Shown here: piece by piece, positions 1 to 7,518 of the stretch
How positions within the stretch are numbered: position 1 is the stretch's first letter
Layout: each line of letters starts with the position of its first letter
NCBI GenBank assembly: GCA_002686675.1
Contig: NYYF01000016.1
Coordinates: 1 to 11,503, forward strand
Reading direction: 5' to 3'
DNA: 11,503 nucleotides
Source of the DNA: Fidelibacterota bacterium
Lineage (GTDB): Bacteria; Marinisomatota; Marinisomatia; Marinisomatales; UBA8229
The notes under the pieces: generated by a model
Database searches by the model: none
The model's input: only the letters and a program-made list of their open reading frames with translations
Told to the model about the DNA's origin: nothing
Position numbers and translations under genes: made by a program

Positions 1-981
1 TCGTTTTTTCCAAAATGACCTGAACAATTTTTCACGTTCTTTCCTCTTAGAATTCTTCAGTTTTAGTTTTTCATCGTCTTCAAGAATATAACGCATTTGT
101 TCGATGGCATCACTTATATCAGAAATAAAAGTTGAAATACCTGCTTTTTTAAGAGAAAAATTAACTGATTTAGAGACTGAATTATTTTTCTGGATTAAAA
201 ATGCTTTCAGTGAAAATTTTATTCCCTTCAGCACAGAATCGGGAATGTTTAGGTTAAGAGTAAAATTATTGTCTTTCCCATTAATACTTTGTTCGTGTTT
301 CCAGAGATTTCCTTCACCCTTTGAGTCCAGAACGCTCATAATTTTTGCATTTCCTGACTGGACTCTACCTGAATAATGGACGGTTATTTCTCCTGCACTC
401 CTTGCAACAGCTTTCGTAAGAACTGGAATTTTTCCTTTGGTAAATCCCCAATCACCATTTCTGTCCTCCAGGATTATCGGCGGATATAAAATAACTTCTC
501 CCTTATATTGTGAAAGATCCAGATCCTGCGAATATTCGGAAATATCCCGCGTATCCAGATCCATTACATCAGAAAGCAAACGGTATTCTTCAGGAATGGC
601 AGCAAATTCGGTCATGAATGTTACAAACCGTCTTGGGGACACTGTCCCTGAATAATCCTCCACCATGACTGAATCCTTCCACACTCTATGTATTTTCTGC
701 ATACCTCGGTTGTCCTGGACAGAGAGGTTCGCTTCGTATCCAGCCTGGAATGCGGTCTCTTTTTTTATAAACTGGAGGGAACTGTGTGGAATATGAAAAT
801 AAACGAAAACACGCAGCGAATCTATATGCTCGTGGACAATCGGATATGAAACGAGGACAAACGTATTGTTATTCTTACTCTTCTCATTCTCCCTTGCCCT
901 TCTTCCAAAAGCTGCTGAATGAAAAAACAAACTAAATCCGAAAGAAAAAAGTAACAGCAGATTTATAAGTTTTTTGTCCAT
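1..981 (-). CDS. GWxTD domain-containing protein, 3' end beyond window (partial)
   Basis: I read an uninterrupted frame of 327 codons from an ATG at 981 to the left edge, so the C-terminal part is missing. The N-terminus is a signal peptide: charged MDKK, then a hydrophobic run to about residue 24, with likely cleavage near HSAAFG. Residues about 40-285 look like an extracytoplasmic beta-rich region without a motif I can name. From residue 292 the sequence AIEQMRYI, followed by a lysine-rich helix and FRSFWKKR, matches the entry into the GWxTD domain (EQLRYI...FW..RDPTPGT in the family). The GWxTD motif itself would lie outside the window. The biochemical role of the family is unknown. It occurs in FCB-type and other deep-branching Gram-negative bacteria. 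The start overlaps the end of the upstream propeller gene by 19 bases in another frame, which suggests translational coupling. The nearest purine-rich stretch (AAGGG) is rather far from the ATG. The family call is good; the function is open. Confidence 0.8.
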   Translation of the reverse strand, partial: MDKKLINLLLLFSFGFSLFFHSAAFGRRARENEKSKNNNTFVLVSYPIVHEHIDSLRVFVYFHIPHSSLQFIKKETAFQAGYEANLSVQDNRGMQKIHRVWKDSVMVEDYSGTVSPRRFVTFMTEFAAIPEEYRLLSDVMDLDTRDISEYSQDLDLSQYKGEVILYPPIILEDRNGDWGFTKGKIPVLTKAVARSAGEITVHYSGRVQSGNAKIMSVLDSKGEGNLWKHEQSINGKDNNFTLNLNIPDSVLKGIKFSLKAFLIQKNNSVSKSVNFSLKKAGISTFISDISDAIEQMRYILEDDEKLKLKNSKRKEREKLFRSFWKKR

Positions 982-2603
982 TGGAATTTTGTTAAACCCT
1001 TGTTTGTTCCAAGCCATAATACATCATCAGAAATAAATAAATCGTTTACCTGTCCAATAAATGGATAACGATAATCCCGTTGGAAGAAACGATTTAAATC
1101 TATTCGATCAAAACCAAGATTAGTCCCTAAAAAGCAATATTCATCGGAAAAAGCCATTGCATTAATCTTTCGACCACTAAAATATGCTGTCTCAAATACC
1201 ATCGACCATTGACCTCGTTTTTTATCATAGGCAATAAGACCCTGTTCGCTTGCTATATAAACCAATTGTTTGTACTCGTAAATTTCCCAAAAGTTTTTTA
1301 GCAGGTCCTGTTGATGCGAAATCCTGCTGAGGTCTCCCATATCACGAAAATCATACAGGGCCTGTTGATCCTGATGGTAAACGTACAATTGAGAACTGGT
1401 ACCAATCCACACCTGATCTTCAATTACTTCTATATCATAAATAAACGATTCGTGTAAAAGAGGCTCAATTCCGGTTAATCTGGATCGTTTGGAATCCTTA
1501 TGAATTCGGGCAATTCCACGGGGAGTGCCAACCCATACATGAGATGTATCGTGATCCATGGTGATGATATGTCCGCCAGGCAAACCTTTTGCTTCATCGA
1601 TCAATCTCCAAAATTTTTCCTTTTTCTTGTAGACCAAAATTCCGATTTTTCCGCCAAACCATATCTCATCCCCAGTATCAACTGATGCATATATAGATTG
1701 GTCATTCATATTAATTGTTACTTCAAAATCAAAGAGATCAAATTGCAATTCTTCCGGATTGAACCGTGTAATTCCCCCTGATCTGAAACCGGATCTTCCG
1801 GCAGTCCAAAAATCATTTTCTTTTGTAAAGGTGGTAATATCCGAATTTGCAAGTCCAAAGCTAAGGGGATAAAATGTCTCCATCTGGGTATCACCTAAAA
1901 ATAATGTTCCGTCTCCAGTCCCCAGCCAAATATCCGAAAATCGAGTTTGATAAAAAGAGGTTATGGCAATAGTTCTTCCGAATGGATCTACAAACTGATT
2001 TCCGTTCAATAACCATCCTTCCGTGACAGTGTAATTTGCAATATCCTCTGGTATATTAATTCCTGCAAGTACCCGGGAACTGCTCCAGAGTATTTTTTCT
2101 TCATCAGGGATTGTAAAAACACCCAATGAAATTCCCGACACCCTATCCAGTTTCAGGTATGATGCTCCCGCGTCCAGCCACACATACGCAGGTGAAGAAC
2201 CAATCCGACGAATATGTACATTTTTCGGAAGTGCAAGATTTCCGTAAGGAATTGAAGTCCAGTTCCCTTCCCTAGTATAGCTGTAATCAAGACTGTGTTT
2301 TGTTGCCACCCAAAGCGTTCCTGTTTCACGATCAAAGTGAAGGGATCTAATGTTATTGGAAGATAATCCCTGGGCTTGGGTAATGGGGTCATCAAATTGA
2401 TTCTGGTACGTATGGTACCGAAGAATTCCCCCCTCTTCCGTTGCAAAATAAATATAGGAAAATCCTTCTGTAATAGATTGAATTCTCCCCGTTTGTCTGT
2501 ATGTTACCCAGTCAAATGGACTGAATTCAGATTCCGGTTGTCCATGTAGATTTATGGTGAGCATTAAAAATAAAATAAGTAAGCAGGATAAACGCAATTG
2601 CAT
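963..2603 (-). CDS. Secreted beta-propeller protein (two-component-regulator propeller repeats)
   Basis: This is a 546-residue exported protein. It has a short basic N-terminus, a hydrophobic core at about residues 6-20 and probable cleavage after LHG, just before QPE. The mature part is almost entirely propeller blades with repeating WxGT-like strands: LWVATKHSL (about 98-106), IWLGTGDG (226-233), IWFGGKIG (315-322), VWVGTPRG (357-364), VWIGTSS, VYIASEQG, CFLGTNLG and WLGTNKG near the C-terminus. Blades of this type form the periplasmic sensor of hybrid two-component systems in Bacteroidota. Here no transmembrane, histidine kinase or DNA-binding domain follows, so it is a free-standing soluble or surface propeller. 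A TTG directly precedes the chosen ATG and could add one residue; no good Shine-Dalgarno is seen for either. The 19-base overlap with the following GWxTD gene suggests the two products act together. The ligand is unknown. Confidence 0.8.
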   Translation of the reverse strand: MQLRLSCLLILFLMLTINLHGQPESEFSPFDWVTYRQTGRIQSITEGFSYIYFATEEGGILRYHTYQNQFDDPITQAQGLSSNNIRSLHFDRETGTLWVATKHSLDYSYTREGNWTSIPYGNLALPKNVHIRRIGSSPAYVWLDAGASYLKLDRVSGISLGVFTIPDEEKILWSSSRVLAGINIPEDIANYTVTEGWLLNGNQFVDPFGRTIAITSFYQTRFSDIWLGTGDGTLFLGDTQMETFYPLSFGLANSDITTFTKENDFWTAGRSGFRSGGITRFNPEELQFDLFDFEVTINMNDQSIYASVDTGDEIWFGGKIGILVYKKKEKFWRLIDEAKGLPGGHIITMDHDTSHVWVGTPRGIARIHKDSKRSRLTGIEPLLHESFIYDIEVIEDQVWIGTSSQLYVYHQDQQALYDFRDMGDLSRISHQQDLLKNFWEIYEYKQLVYIASEQGLIAYDKKRGQWSMVFETAYFSGRKINAMAFSDEYCFLGTNLGFDRIDLNRFFQRDYRYPFIGQVNDLFISDDVLWLGTNKGLTKFQWTKNL

Positions 2604-2641
2604 CAAAAAATAATCAGATTAAAGATCAACCAGGATAATGG

Positions 2642-3628
2642 TCAACTGACTTGGTTATGAGAACCAATGGTATCAATGAGCATATCGCGACTAATTGGTA
2701 CGACACCTACCTCTTCACATACCCGTCCGGCGGCATAATTTGCAATAGTTACCGCTTCTATTGGAGTAGCACCAGAAATATCACTCAGGGCAAATGTACT
2801 AATCACAGTATCACCCGCTCCAGAAACATCGTGAACGTGACGCGCTTTTGTTGAAATAGCCTGATGAGAATTATCCGAAAAAAGGACCATTCCCTTTTCA
2901 CCTTGAGTAATGAGGAGAATTTCCGCTTTGAGTTGTTTTTGAAGCCTGAAACCTCTTTCTTCAATCTTTTCATCGATTTTACCGCTTTCCATTCCAGAAA
3001 TAAATTCATTGAAGTTTGGTTTAAAAAGACGAACCCCTTTAAAATGGAAGAAGTTTTCCTTCTTTGGATCAACATAAACTGGTACTTTATTTTTAGTTGC
3101 TACATTCAAAATATTTTGAATGAGCCTGACAGTAAGCACACCTTTGTTATAATCTGAGAGAATGACTCCATCACATTCTGGCAGAAACCGGGCAACTTGT
3201 TCCATGAGTTCCTTCTGCACAGTTTCATCAATAGGTTCGTCAAATTCCCGATCGATACGAACAACCTGCTGACCATGAGCAATAACCCGGGTTTTTACTG
3301 TTGTATGACGGCCAGAATCAATGACAATACCTTCAGAACTGATACCTTTCTTGGCAAGAAGTTCAGTAAGAAGAGTTGCATCTGGGTCACTTCCAACAAC
3401 ACCAATTATCTGTGAATTGGACGAAAGACTATTGAGGTTTAACGCTACATTTGCAGCACCTCCAGGGGTATAATTTGATCGGTCGACTTTAATGACAGGA
3501 ACAGGTGCTTCCGGGGATATCCGTTCTGCCTTTCCCCAAATGTAGGAATCGAGCATTAAATCCCCGATAACCAGGATACTCTTGGAAGAAAATTTCTGAA
3601 TAATATCTTTAACCCGTGCTGTGTCCAT
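2642..3628 (-). CDS. rfaE1: D-glycero-beta-D-manno-heptose-7-phosphate kinase (RfaE1/HldE kinase domain)
   Basis: This is a PfkB/ribokinase-family sugar kinase of 328 residues. It would phosphorylate heptose 7-phosphate at C1 on the way to ADP-heptose for lipopolysaccharide core, in the cytoplasm. Family marks seen: IGDLMLDSYIWG (21-32) with RISPEAPVPV (36-45), highly typical of the HldE kinase domain; the GGAAN substrate-binding signature at 56-60; LSDYNKGVL at 158-165; KPNFNE at 203-208; and the PfkB signature DVSGAGDT at 267-274 with D273 as expected catalytic base. The length fits the kinase domain alone. The cytidylyltransferase half of bifunctional HldE is absent, so a separate rfaE2 gene is expected elsewhere. 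It starts 6 bases after the PspC stop and is evidently co-transcribed with it. The AAGGA upstream lies about 14 bases from the ATG, a loose fit. A generic PfkB sugar kinase is the alternative, but the RISPEAPVPV block argues for RfaE1. Confidence 0.92.
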   Translation of the reverse strand: MDTARVKDIIQKFSSKSILVIGDLMLDSYIWGKAERISPEAPVPVIKVDRSNYTPGGAANVALNLNSLSSNSQIIGVVGSDPDATLLTELLAKKGISSEGIVIDSGRHTTVKTRVIAHGQQVVRIDREFDEPIDETVQKELMEQVARFLPECDGVILSDYNKGVLTVRLIQNILNVATKNKVPVYVDPKKENFFHFKGVRLFKPNFNEFISGMESGKIDEKIEERGFRLQKQLKAEILLITQGEKGMVLFSDNSHQAISTKARHVHDVSGAGDTVISTFALSDISGATPIEAVTIANYAAGRVCEEVGVVPISRDMLIDTIGSHNQVS

Positions 3629-3634
3629 AATGAA

Positions 3635-4267
3635 TTAAACAGATTCCTTGCTCATTGTTGATGGTTTCGGAAGAATAAATGACAATAACAGGTACAATAA
3701 TATTCCAGTTCCTGCACTCAAAAATGTTCCAAAGATCCATAAAAACCGAATAATCACAACATCAATCTGTAAGGACTTTGCAATACCTCCGCAGAGTCCA
3801 AATATTTTCTTTTCCGTTGTTGAAAGATGAAGAGAATTTTCCCCATCTCCTTCTAAGATTGATGGTTTCACCCCTCTACCAAAGTAAAGTAAATAGACCC
3901 CCACCCCAATTAAAAGAAGAGAAAATACAACGTTTATTCCTGATCCCCAGAAGGAATCCAAGATCATTCCAAACAGTTCCCTATATTGAAAAAATAAGAT
4001 GATTCCCACCATCACAAGAAGGACTTTCCAAAACAGCGGAGGCCCCTCTGATTTTTTGTCTGGTTCACCTGACTGGGTATGAACATAGCCTTCACTCGGG
4101 ATCATAATCAAAGCAAGGATATATGCCAGAATCCCAGATCCCCCAAACAGAGTAAAAAAGATCCATACCAACCGGACAAGGGCGGGATCCATTGTAAAAT
4201 AATCTGCAAATCCTCCACATACACCAAATAGGATCCGATATTTTTGCGATCGTTGAATTCGTTTCAC
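3635..4267 (-). CDS. Membrane protein with two PspC domains
   Basis: This is a 210-residue inner-membrane protein built as a tandem. PspC domain 1 (about 3-57) has FGVCGGFADYF, then VRLVWIFFTLFGGSGILAYILALIMIP. Two middle transmembrane helices follow at about 80-97 and 112-129. PspC domain 2 (about 148-200) has FGLCGGIAKSL and a matching hydrophobic tail ending FILPKPS. PspC is the membrane sensor of the phage-shock response in enterobacteria, acting with PspA/PspB. Here no pspA or pspF is adjacent, so a psp role is only inferred. Translation starts at a GTG (4267) that overlaps the stop of the HDAC-like gene by four bases (GTGA). It is preceded by AGGA at about 9-base spacing, which supports this start. 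The duplicated PspC domain is less common than the single-domain form. Confidence 0.88.
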   Translation of the reverse strand: MKRIQRSQKYRILFGVCGGFADYFTMDPALVRLVWIFFTLFGGSGILAYILALIMIPSEGYVHTQSGEPDKKSEGPPLFWKVLLVMVGIILFFQYRELFGMILDSFWGSGINVVFSLLLIGVGVYLLYFGRGVKPSILEGDGENSLHLSTTEKKIFGLCGGIAKSLQIDVVIIRFLWIFGTFLSAGTGILLYLLLSFILPKPSTMSKESV

Positions 4268-5211
4268 ATTATTATTCCTGATAATTTTCTCAAATGGATT
4301 TCAACACTCTCTGCAAGTGCCTTGAGATTATATCCTCCTTCCAAAACAGAAAGTAATCGCCCGCCGCAACATTCTTCCGCAAGCTTCACAAAGATTTCTG
4401 TCATGGTTCCAAATCCTTGTGTTGTCACATTCATGCCGCCAAGAGGATCCATCTCATGAGCATCAAAACCTGAAGACAAAATAATGAAATCCGGTTGGAA
4501 TTTCAAAACCTTATCCGAAAGAGAATGATTCATAATATCCAAGTAATTGTCGTCTCCAGTATTCGCGTCAAGTGGATAGTTGATTGTCATACCAAGCCCT
4601 CTGCCCCTGCCCGTCTCATCTTTGCTTCCAGTTCCCGGATAAAATGGATAGCGATGAAGACTCACATACAACACAGTTGAATCCTCCTCAAAAATATGTT
4701 GTGTACCATTTCCATGATGAACATCAAAATCAATAATGAGTACCTTTTCCGCTCTATGCTCTTTCTGGGCATAACGGGCAGCAATGGAAACATTATTAAA
4801 AAGACAGAAACCCATGGCCTTTTCCTCTTCCGCATGATGTCCAGGTGGACGGACAATTGCCATCGCATTTTTTATCTTACCTGAAAAAATACAATCTACT
4901 CCACTTGTTACAGCCGAAGTTGCTAAGAGGGCTACTTCATAAGATTTTTTACAAATAGGGTTATCTAAAGTATCAATGTAGGAATGCCCGTTTATACAAC
5001 TTTGTTCAACACGGTCAACGTATTCAGGCATGTGAACAAGTTCGGGGATAAGCCTGCTGGGAGTTCCAGGATGAATCTCAGTGAGTGAATCCAACAGATT
5101 TGTTAATTTCAATTGTTCAAGGATGGATGTGACTCTTTCAGGAGCTTCCACATGATTCAATCCTGTCAAATGGTCCAAAAAGGTTTTAGAGGTGATTAGG
5201 CCTGTTTCCAT
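4264..5211 (-). CDS. Histone deacetylase family (class II-like) zinc deacetylase
   Basis: This is a 315-residue member of the arginase/deacetylase fold, a zinc-dependent amidohydrolase acting in the cytoplasm. Catalytic layout seen: RPPGHHAE (121-128) with the paired H125/H126; DFDVHHGNG (161-169), giving zinc ligands D163 and H165; SSGFDAHEMDPLGG (246-259), giving the third ligand D250; and LEGGYN (290-295) with the transition-state tyrosine Y294. All key residues are present, so the enzyme should be active. RPPGHHAE followed by GFCLFNNV resembles class II HDACs (HDAC6/10 type) and bacterial relatives annotated as acetoin utilization protein or acetylpolyamine aminohydrolase. Possible substrates are acetyl-lysine proteins, acetylpolyamines or other small amides; the sequence alone does not decide. 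A Shine-Dalgarno AAGG sits 5 bases before the ATG. It lies 19 bases after the ABC-like gene and overlaps the PspC start. Confidence 0.93.
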   Translation of the reverse strand: METGLITSKTFLDHLTGLNHVEAPERVTSILEQLKLTNLLDSLTEIHPGTPSRLIPELVHMPEYVDRVEQSCINGHSYIDTLDNPICKKSYEVALLATSAVTSGVDCIFSGKIKNAMAIVRPPGHHAEEEKAMGFCLFNNVSIAARYAQKEHRAEKVLIIDFDVHHGNGTQHIFEEDSTVLYVSLHRYPFYPGTGSKDETGRGRGLGMTINYPLDANTGDDNYLDIMNHSLSDKVLKFQPDFIILSSGFDAHEMDPLGGMNVTTQGFGTMTEIFVKLAEECCGGRLLSVLEGGYNLKALAESVEIHLRKLSGIIM

Positions 5212-5230
5212 GAAACCTTAAATTAGATAT

Positions 5231-5932
5231 TCAGGTTTTTTTACGAAACTTTCCCTGGCTTTTTGTTTTTCCCGGTCTGATCTTTGAAATATGTCCATTA
5301 TCCAGATAGATTAATACAGCAGCAAATTTCTTTAAATGAAAATCATCTGGAGCAACTGCGATAATGGTGGTTCCTAGATCTTTGTTCATCTTTATGAGCC
5401 GTTTCCGAAAATTAAACTCCATTTTATTATCGATAGTAGTACCATAATCATCAACGAGTAATACACGGGGATCACTGTAAACAGCCATTATATTATTCAA
5501 CCATGATTTTTCACCCGGGGAGAGTGTCCCTATTTGTTTATTCCATAAAACTTTTTGAGGTCCTTTCGAGAAATACCTTCCATTAATGATATCAAGTTTT
5601 TTCGGATGAATATTCTTAAGAGCCTGATGTACATTCTGATTTTCATGAAAAAAATCTACACTGGCAAGGAAGATATCTTCGTTGGATTTAATTTTTCCAA
5701 ACCACCCTGTTTTGAAAGTGTCATCATCATATTTGAGAAGCCCGGATGTTTCCTTCTCCTTTCCACTTAATAAACGAAGTAAAGTGGATTTTCCAGACCC
5801 GATAGATCCAACAATTCCATAAATAGTTCCAGGATGAAACTCTAGGTGGCCAATCTGAAGAACAGTGTGATTTCCATAATCCTTCCTCAGATCCTTTAAT
5901 TCATAAACAACTCTTTTTATCTGGTTCATCAT
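5231..5932 (-). CDS. Stand-alone ABC-type ATPase with degenerate catalytic motifs
   Basis: This is a 233-residue single ABC nucleotide-binding domain. Walker A is intact (GSIGSGKST, 42-50). The signature loop is LSPGE at 137-141 instead of LSGGQ. Walker B is VLLVDD at 157-162, with Asp (D162) where the catalytic Glu is normal. The switch histidine is missing: the expected T-H-D position reads A194-P195-D196. I also see no Q-loop glutamine where one is expected (around 89-93, FLASV). ATP binding is likely, but hydrolysis would be slow or absent. The C-terminal tail is strongly basic (about 219-233), unusual for a transporter subunit. No permease or second ATPase is next to it; neighbours are trxB and the HDAC-like gene. 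Two ATGs are adjacent (5932 and 5929); AAGGA lies just upstream and fits the second slightly better. The family is clear. Whether it serves transport, DNA/RNA or regulation is unknown. Confidence 0.8.
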   Translation of the reverse strand: MMNQIKRVVYELKDLRKDYGNHTVLQIGHLEFHPGTIYGIVGSIGSGKSTLLRLLSGKEKETSGLLKYDDDTFKTGWFGKIKSNEDIFLASVDFFHENQNVHQALKNIHPKKLDIINGRYFSKGPQKVLWNKQIGTLSPGEKSWLNNIMAVYSDPRVLLVDDYGTTIDNKMEFNFRKRLIKMNKDLGTTIIAVAPDDFHLKKFAAVLIYLDNGHISKIRPGKTKSQGKFRKKT

Positions 5933-5969
5933 TTATCCTTTTTGGTTAGAATGAACGATGAAACGAAAG

Positions 5970-6905
5970 TCAATTAATTCCGGATAATCCCTCTAAAAAA
6001 CGTTCAGCATCCATGGCTGCCTGACAGCCCGAACCGGCTGCAGTGACGGCTTGGCGGTATACATGATCTTGTACATCTCCGCATGCAAATACACCAGGAA
6101 TACTGGTTGAAGTGCTACCACCTTTTGTACTGATATACCCTTGTTCATCCATGTCCAAAACCCCTTTAAACAGAGATACATTTGGAGTATGACCAATTCC
6201 CATAAAAACACCATCACACTGGTCTTCCCGTATGTTTCCAGTTTTTGTATCTTTAAGCATCACCCCGGTTACACCGGATTCTTTTGTCCCAAGAATTTCA
6301 TCGATAACTGTGTTCCAATGAACATGAATTTTTGGGTTATCTAATGCTCTTTTCCTCATAATTTTGGATGCACGTAATTCATCTCTGCGGTGGACAATCC
6401 ACACTTCGGAGGCAAATTTTGTCAGAAAAGTTGCCTCTTCCATCGCGGTGTCTCCTCCTCCGACAACCAACACTTTTTTATCCTTGTAAAAGAACCCATC
6501 ACAGGTTGCACATGCAGAAACTCCGTAACCCATGAGTTCTTTCTCTGACTCTAAACCAAGCATTTTTGCAGAGGCTCCAGTGGAAATAATAATGGATTCA
6601 CTCGTAAAATGATCTTGGTTAACCCACACTTTGAACGGATATTCACTGAAGTCAATTTTTGTCACGTGTTTCAATTGAGTTTCAGCACCAAAGCGTTGTG
6701 CCTGTTTCCGAAAAAGATCCATCATTTCAGGACCCTGGATACCTTCAGGAAATCCTGGATAATTTTCTACATCAGTGGTGATTGTTAATTGACCGCCGGG
6801 TTGATTCCCTTCAAATACTAAGGGTTTTAGGTTTGCTCGGCCTGTATAAATAGCGGCTGTTAAACCAGCAGGGCCGGAACCGATAATAATGACTTTTCGA
6901 TTCAT
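5970..6905 (-). CDS. trxB: Thioredoxin reductase
   Basis: This is a FAD/NADPH-dependent flavoenzyme that reduces thioredoxin in the cytoplasm. I chose the ATG at 6905 (311 residues) because [14 protein letters not shown] puts the FAD Rossmann motif GSGPAG at residues 9-14, as in the family. An in-frame TTG 13 codons earlier gives an atypical extension. Other marks: the [17 protein letters not shown] block (about 37-53), the redox-active pair CATC (C132, C135), the NADPH-binding GGGDTA (149-154), the HRRDELRAS segment (172-180) that selects NADPH, and the C-terminal FAD-contact GDVQD (276-280) followed by [11 protein letters not shown]. The length is normal for low-molecular-weight TrxB. It lies about 105 bases downstream of trxA on the same strand, so substrate and enzyme are probably made together. 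No clear Shine-Dalgarno precedes the ATG. Confidence 0.96.
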   Translation of the reverse strand: MNRKVIIIGSGPAGLTAAIYTGRANLKPLVFEGNQPGGQLTITTDVENYPGFPEGIQGPEMMDLFRKQAQRFGAETQLKHVTKIDFSEYPFKVWVNQDHFTSESIIISTGASAKMLGLESEKELMGYGVSACATCDGFFYKDKKVLVVGGGDTAMEEATFLTKFASEVWIVHRRDELRASKIMRKRALDNPKIHVHWNTVIDEILGTKESGVTGVMLKDTKTGNIREDQCDGVFMGIGHTPNVSLFKGVLDMDEQGYISTKGGSTSTSIPGVFACGDVQDHVYRQAVTAAGSGCQAAMDAERFLEGLSGIN

Positions 6906-7010
6906 CAAATTAATAAAGTGTATTGTAGTTCCATTACCTGCCAAATATTGCTTAAGGTACTGGCGAATTTGACAATATATTTTTCACAGTCATTACCTTT
7001 GAAGACAAAG

Positions 7011-7337
7011 CTATATAGCTTCATTCAATAATTTGGTTATACTATCTTTTTGAACAGAACCTACAATTTGATTAACTATACTACCATCTTTAAAAATCAA
7101 TAAACTTGGAATACTTCGAATCCCGTATTCCATAGCAATTTGTTGATTGTTATCTACATTTACCTTTCCTACTTTGATTGTTCCATTATATTCACTGGCG
7201 ATTTCTCCAATAGTCGGTGCTATTGCTTTGCACGGGCCACACCATTCAGCCCAAAAGTCCACAAGCACCGGTTTGTCAGATTGGAGAACTTCTGAATTGA
7301 AGTTTTTATCGGTAAATTCATATATATGGTCTTCCAT
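7011..7337 (-). CDS. trxA: Thioredoxin
   Basis: This is a 108-residue single-domain thioredoxin, a cytoplasmic dithiol-disulfide reductant for ribonucleotide reductase, peroxiredoxins and similar partners. The active site WCGPC lies at 32-36 within VDFWAEWCGPCK. The buried Asp is D26, and the cis-proline is P77 in SIPSLLIFKDG. Length and fold order are standard and there is no signal peptide. The ATG is set by one of the best ribosome binding sites in the window (AAAGGTGA, 6 bases upstream). It is the first gene after the 181-bp spacer and is followed by trxB, so it probably heads the long leftward transcription unit. Confidence 0.97.
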   Translation of the reverse strand: MEDHIYEFTDKNFNSEVLQSDKPVLVDFWAEWCGPCKAIAPTIGEIASEYNGTIKVGKVNVDNNQQIAMEYGIRSIPSLLIFKDGSIVNQIVGSVQKDSITKLLNEAI

Positions 7338-7518
7338 AAAATGTCACCTTTTCTTTAAAAAGTAAAAAAAAACCTTTTTGAATTTAGGATTTCAATAAGA
7401 TTAGATAAATAACTATTCTGAAATTTTTCAAAATATTTTTCATTTTTATGTTGATTGTTGATCAATTAATATTTCCTTGGCTAACATGAATTCTTGTGCT
7501 CATTCCAAAACATATTCA
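7338..7518 (-). promoter_or_regulatory. AT-rich intergenic spacer, probable trxA-operon promoter region
   Basis: This is the longest non-coding gap in the window and separates the phosphatase stop from trxA on the same strand. It is very AT-rich, with a run of nine A (plus strand, 7364-7372). It also contains the short inverted repeat TTGAT...ATCAA around 7451-7465. A TTGAAA-like -35 can be read on the minus strand, but no convincing -10 stands at the right distance. I see no hairpin-plus-U-tract terminator for the phosphatase gene. Placement of a promoter here is inference from the gap and the strong ribosome binding site that follows. Confidence 0.35.
7344..7351 (-). promoter_or_regulatory. 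Strong Shine-Dalgarno of trxA
   Basis: Read on the minus strand this is AAAGGTGA, complementary to the usual 16S rRNA 3' end, with a 6-base gap to the trxA ATG. It stands out because smpB, trxB and the phosphatase lack a recognisable site. Confidence 0.7.

Noticed and set aside
104..655. Two plus-strand open frames opposite the GWxTD gene
   Set aside because: The minus strand carries an uninterrupted 327-codon frame with signal peptide and GWxTD motifs across the same bases; the plus-strand frames have no recognisable domain.
5231..5932. ABC gene as part of a defence or transport island
   Set aside because: No permease, nuclease, transposase, integrase or other defence-associated gene is next to it. 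Neighbours are redox and envelope genes on the same strand.
6906..6944. Upstream TTG start for trxB adding 13 residues
   Set aside because: The extension has no family counterpart. The ATG at 6905 puts GSGPAG at the usual distance from the N-terminus.
6996..7009. Perfect small hairpin CTTTGAAGACAAAG just after the trxA stop
   Set aside because: The stem is only 5 bp, AT-rich, and no U-tract follows on the minus strand, so it is not a convincing terminator. It may be chance.
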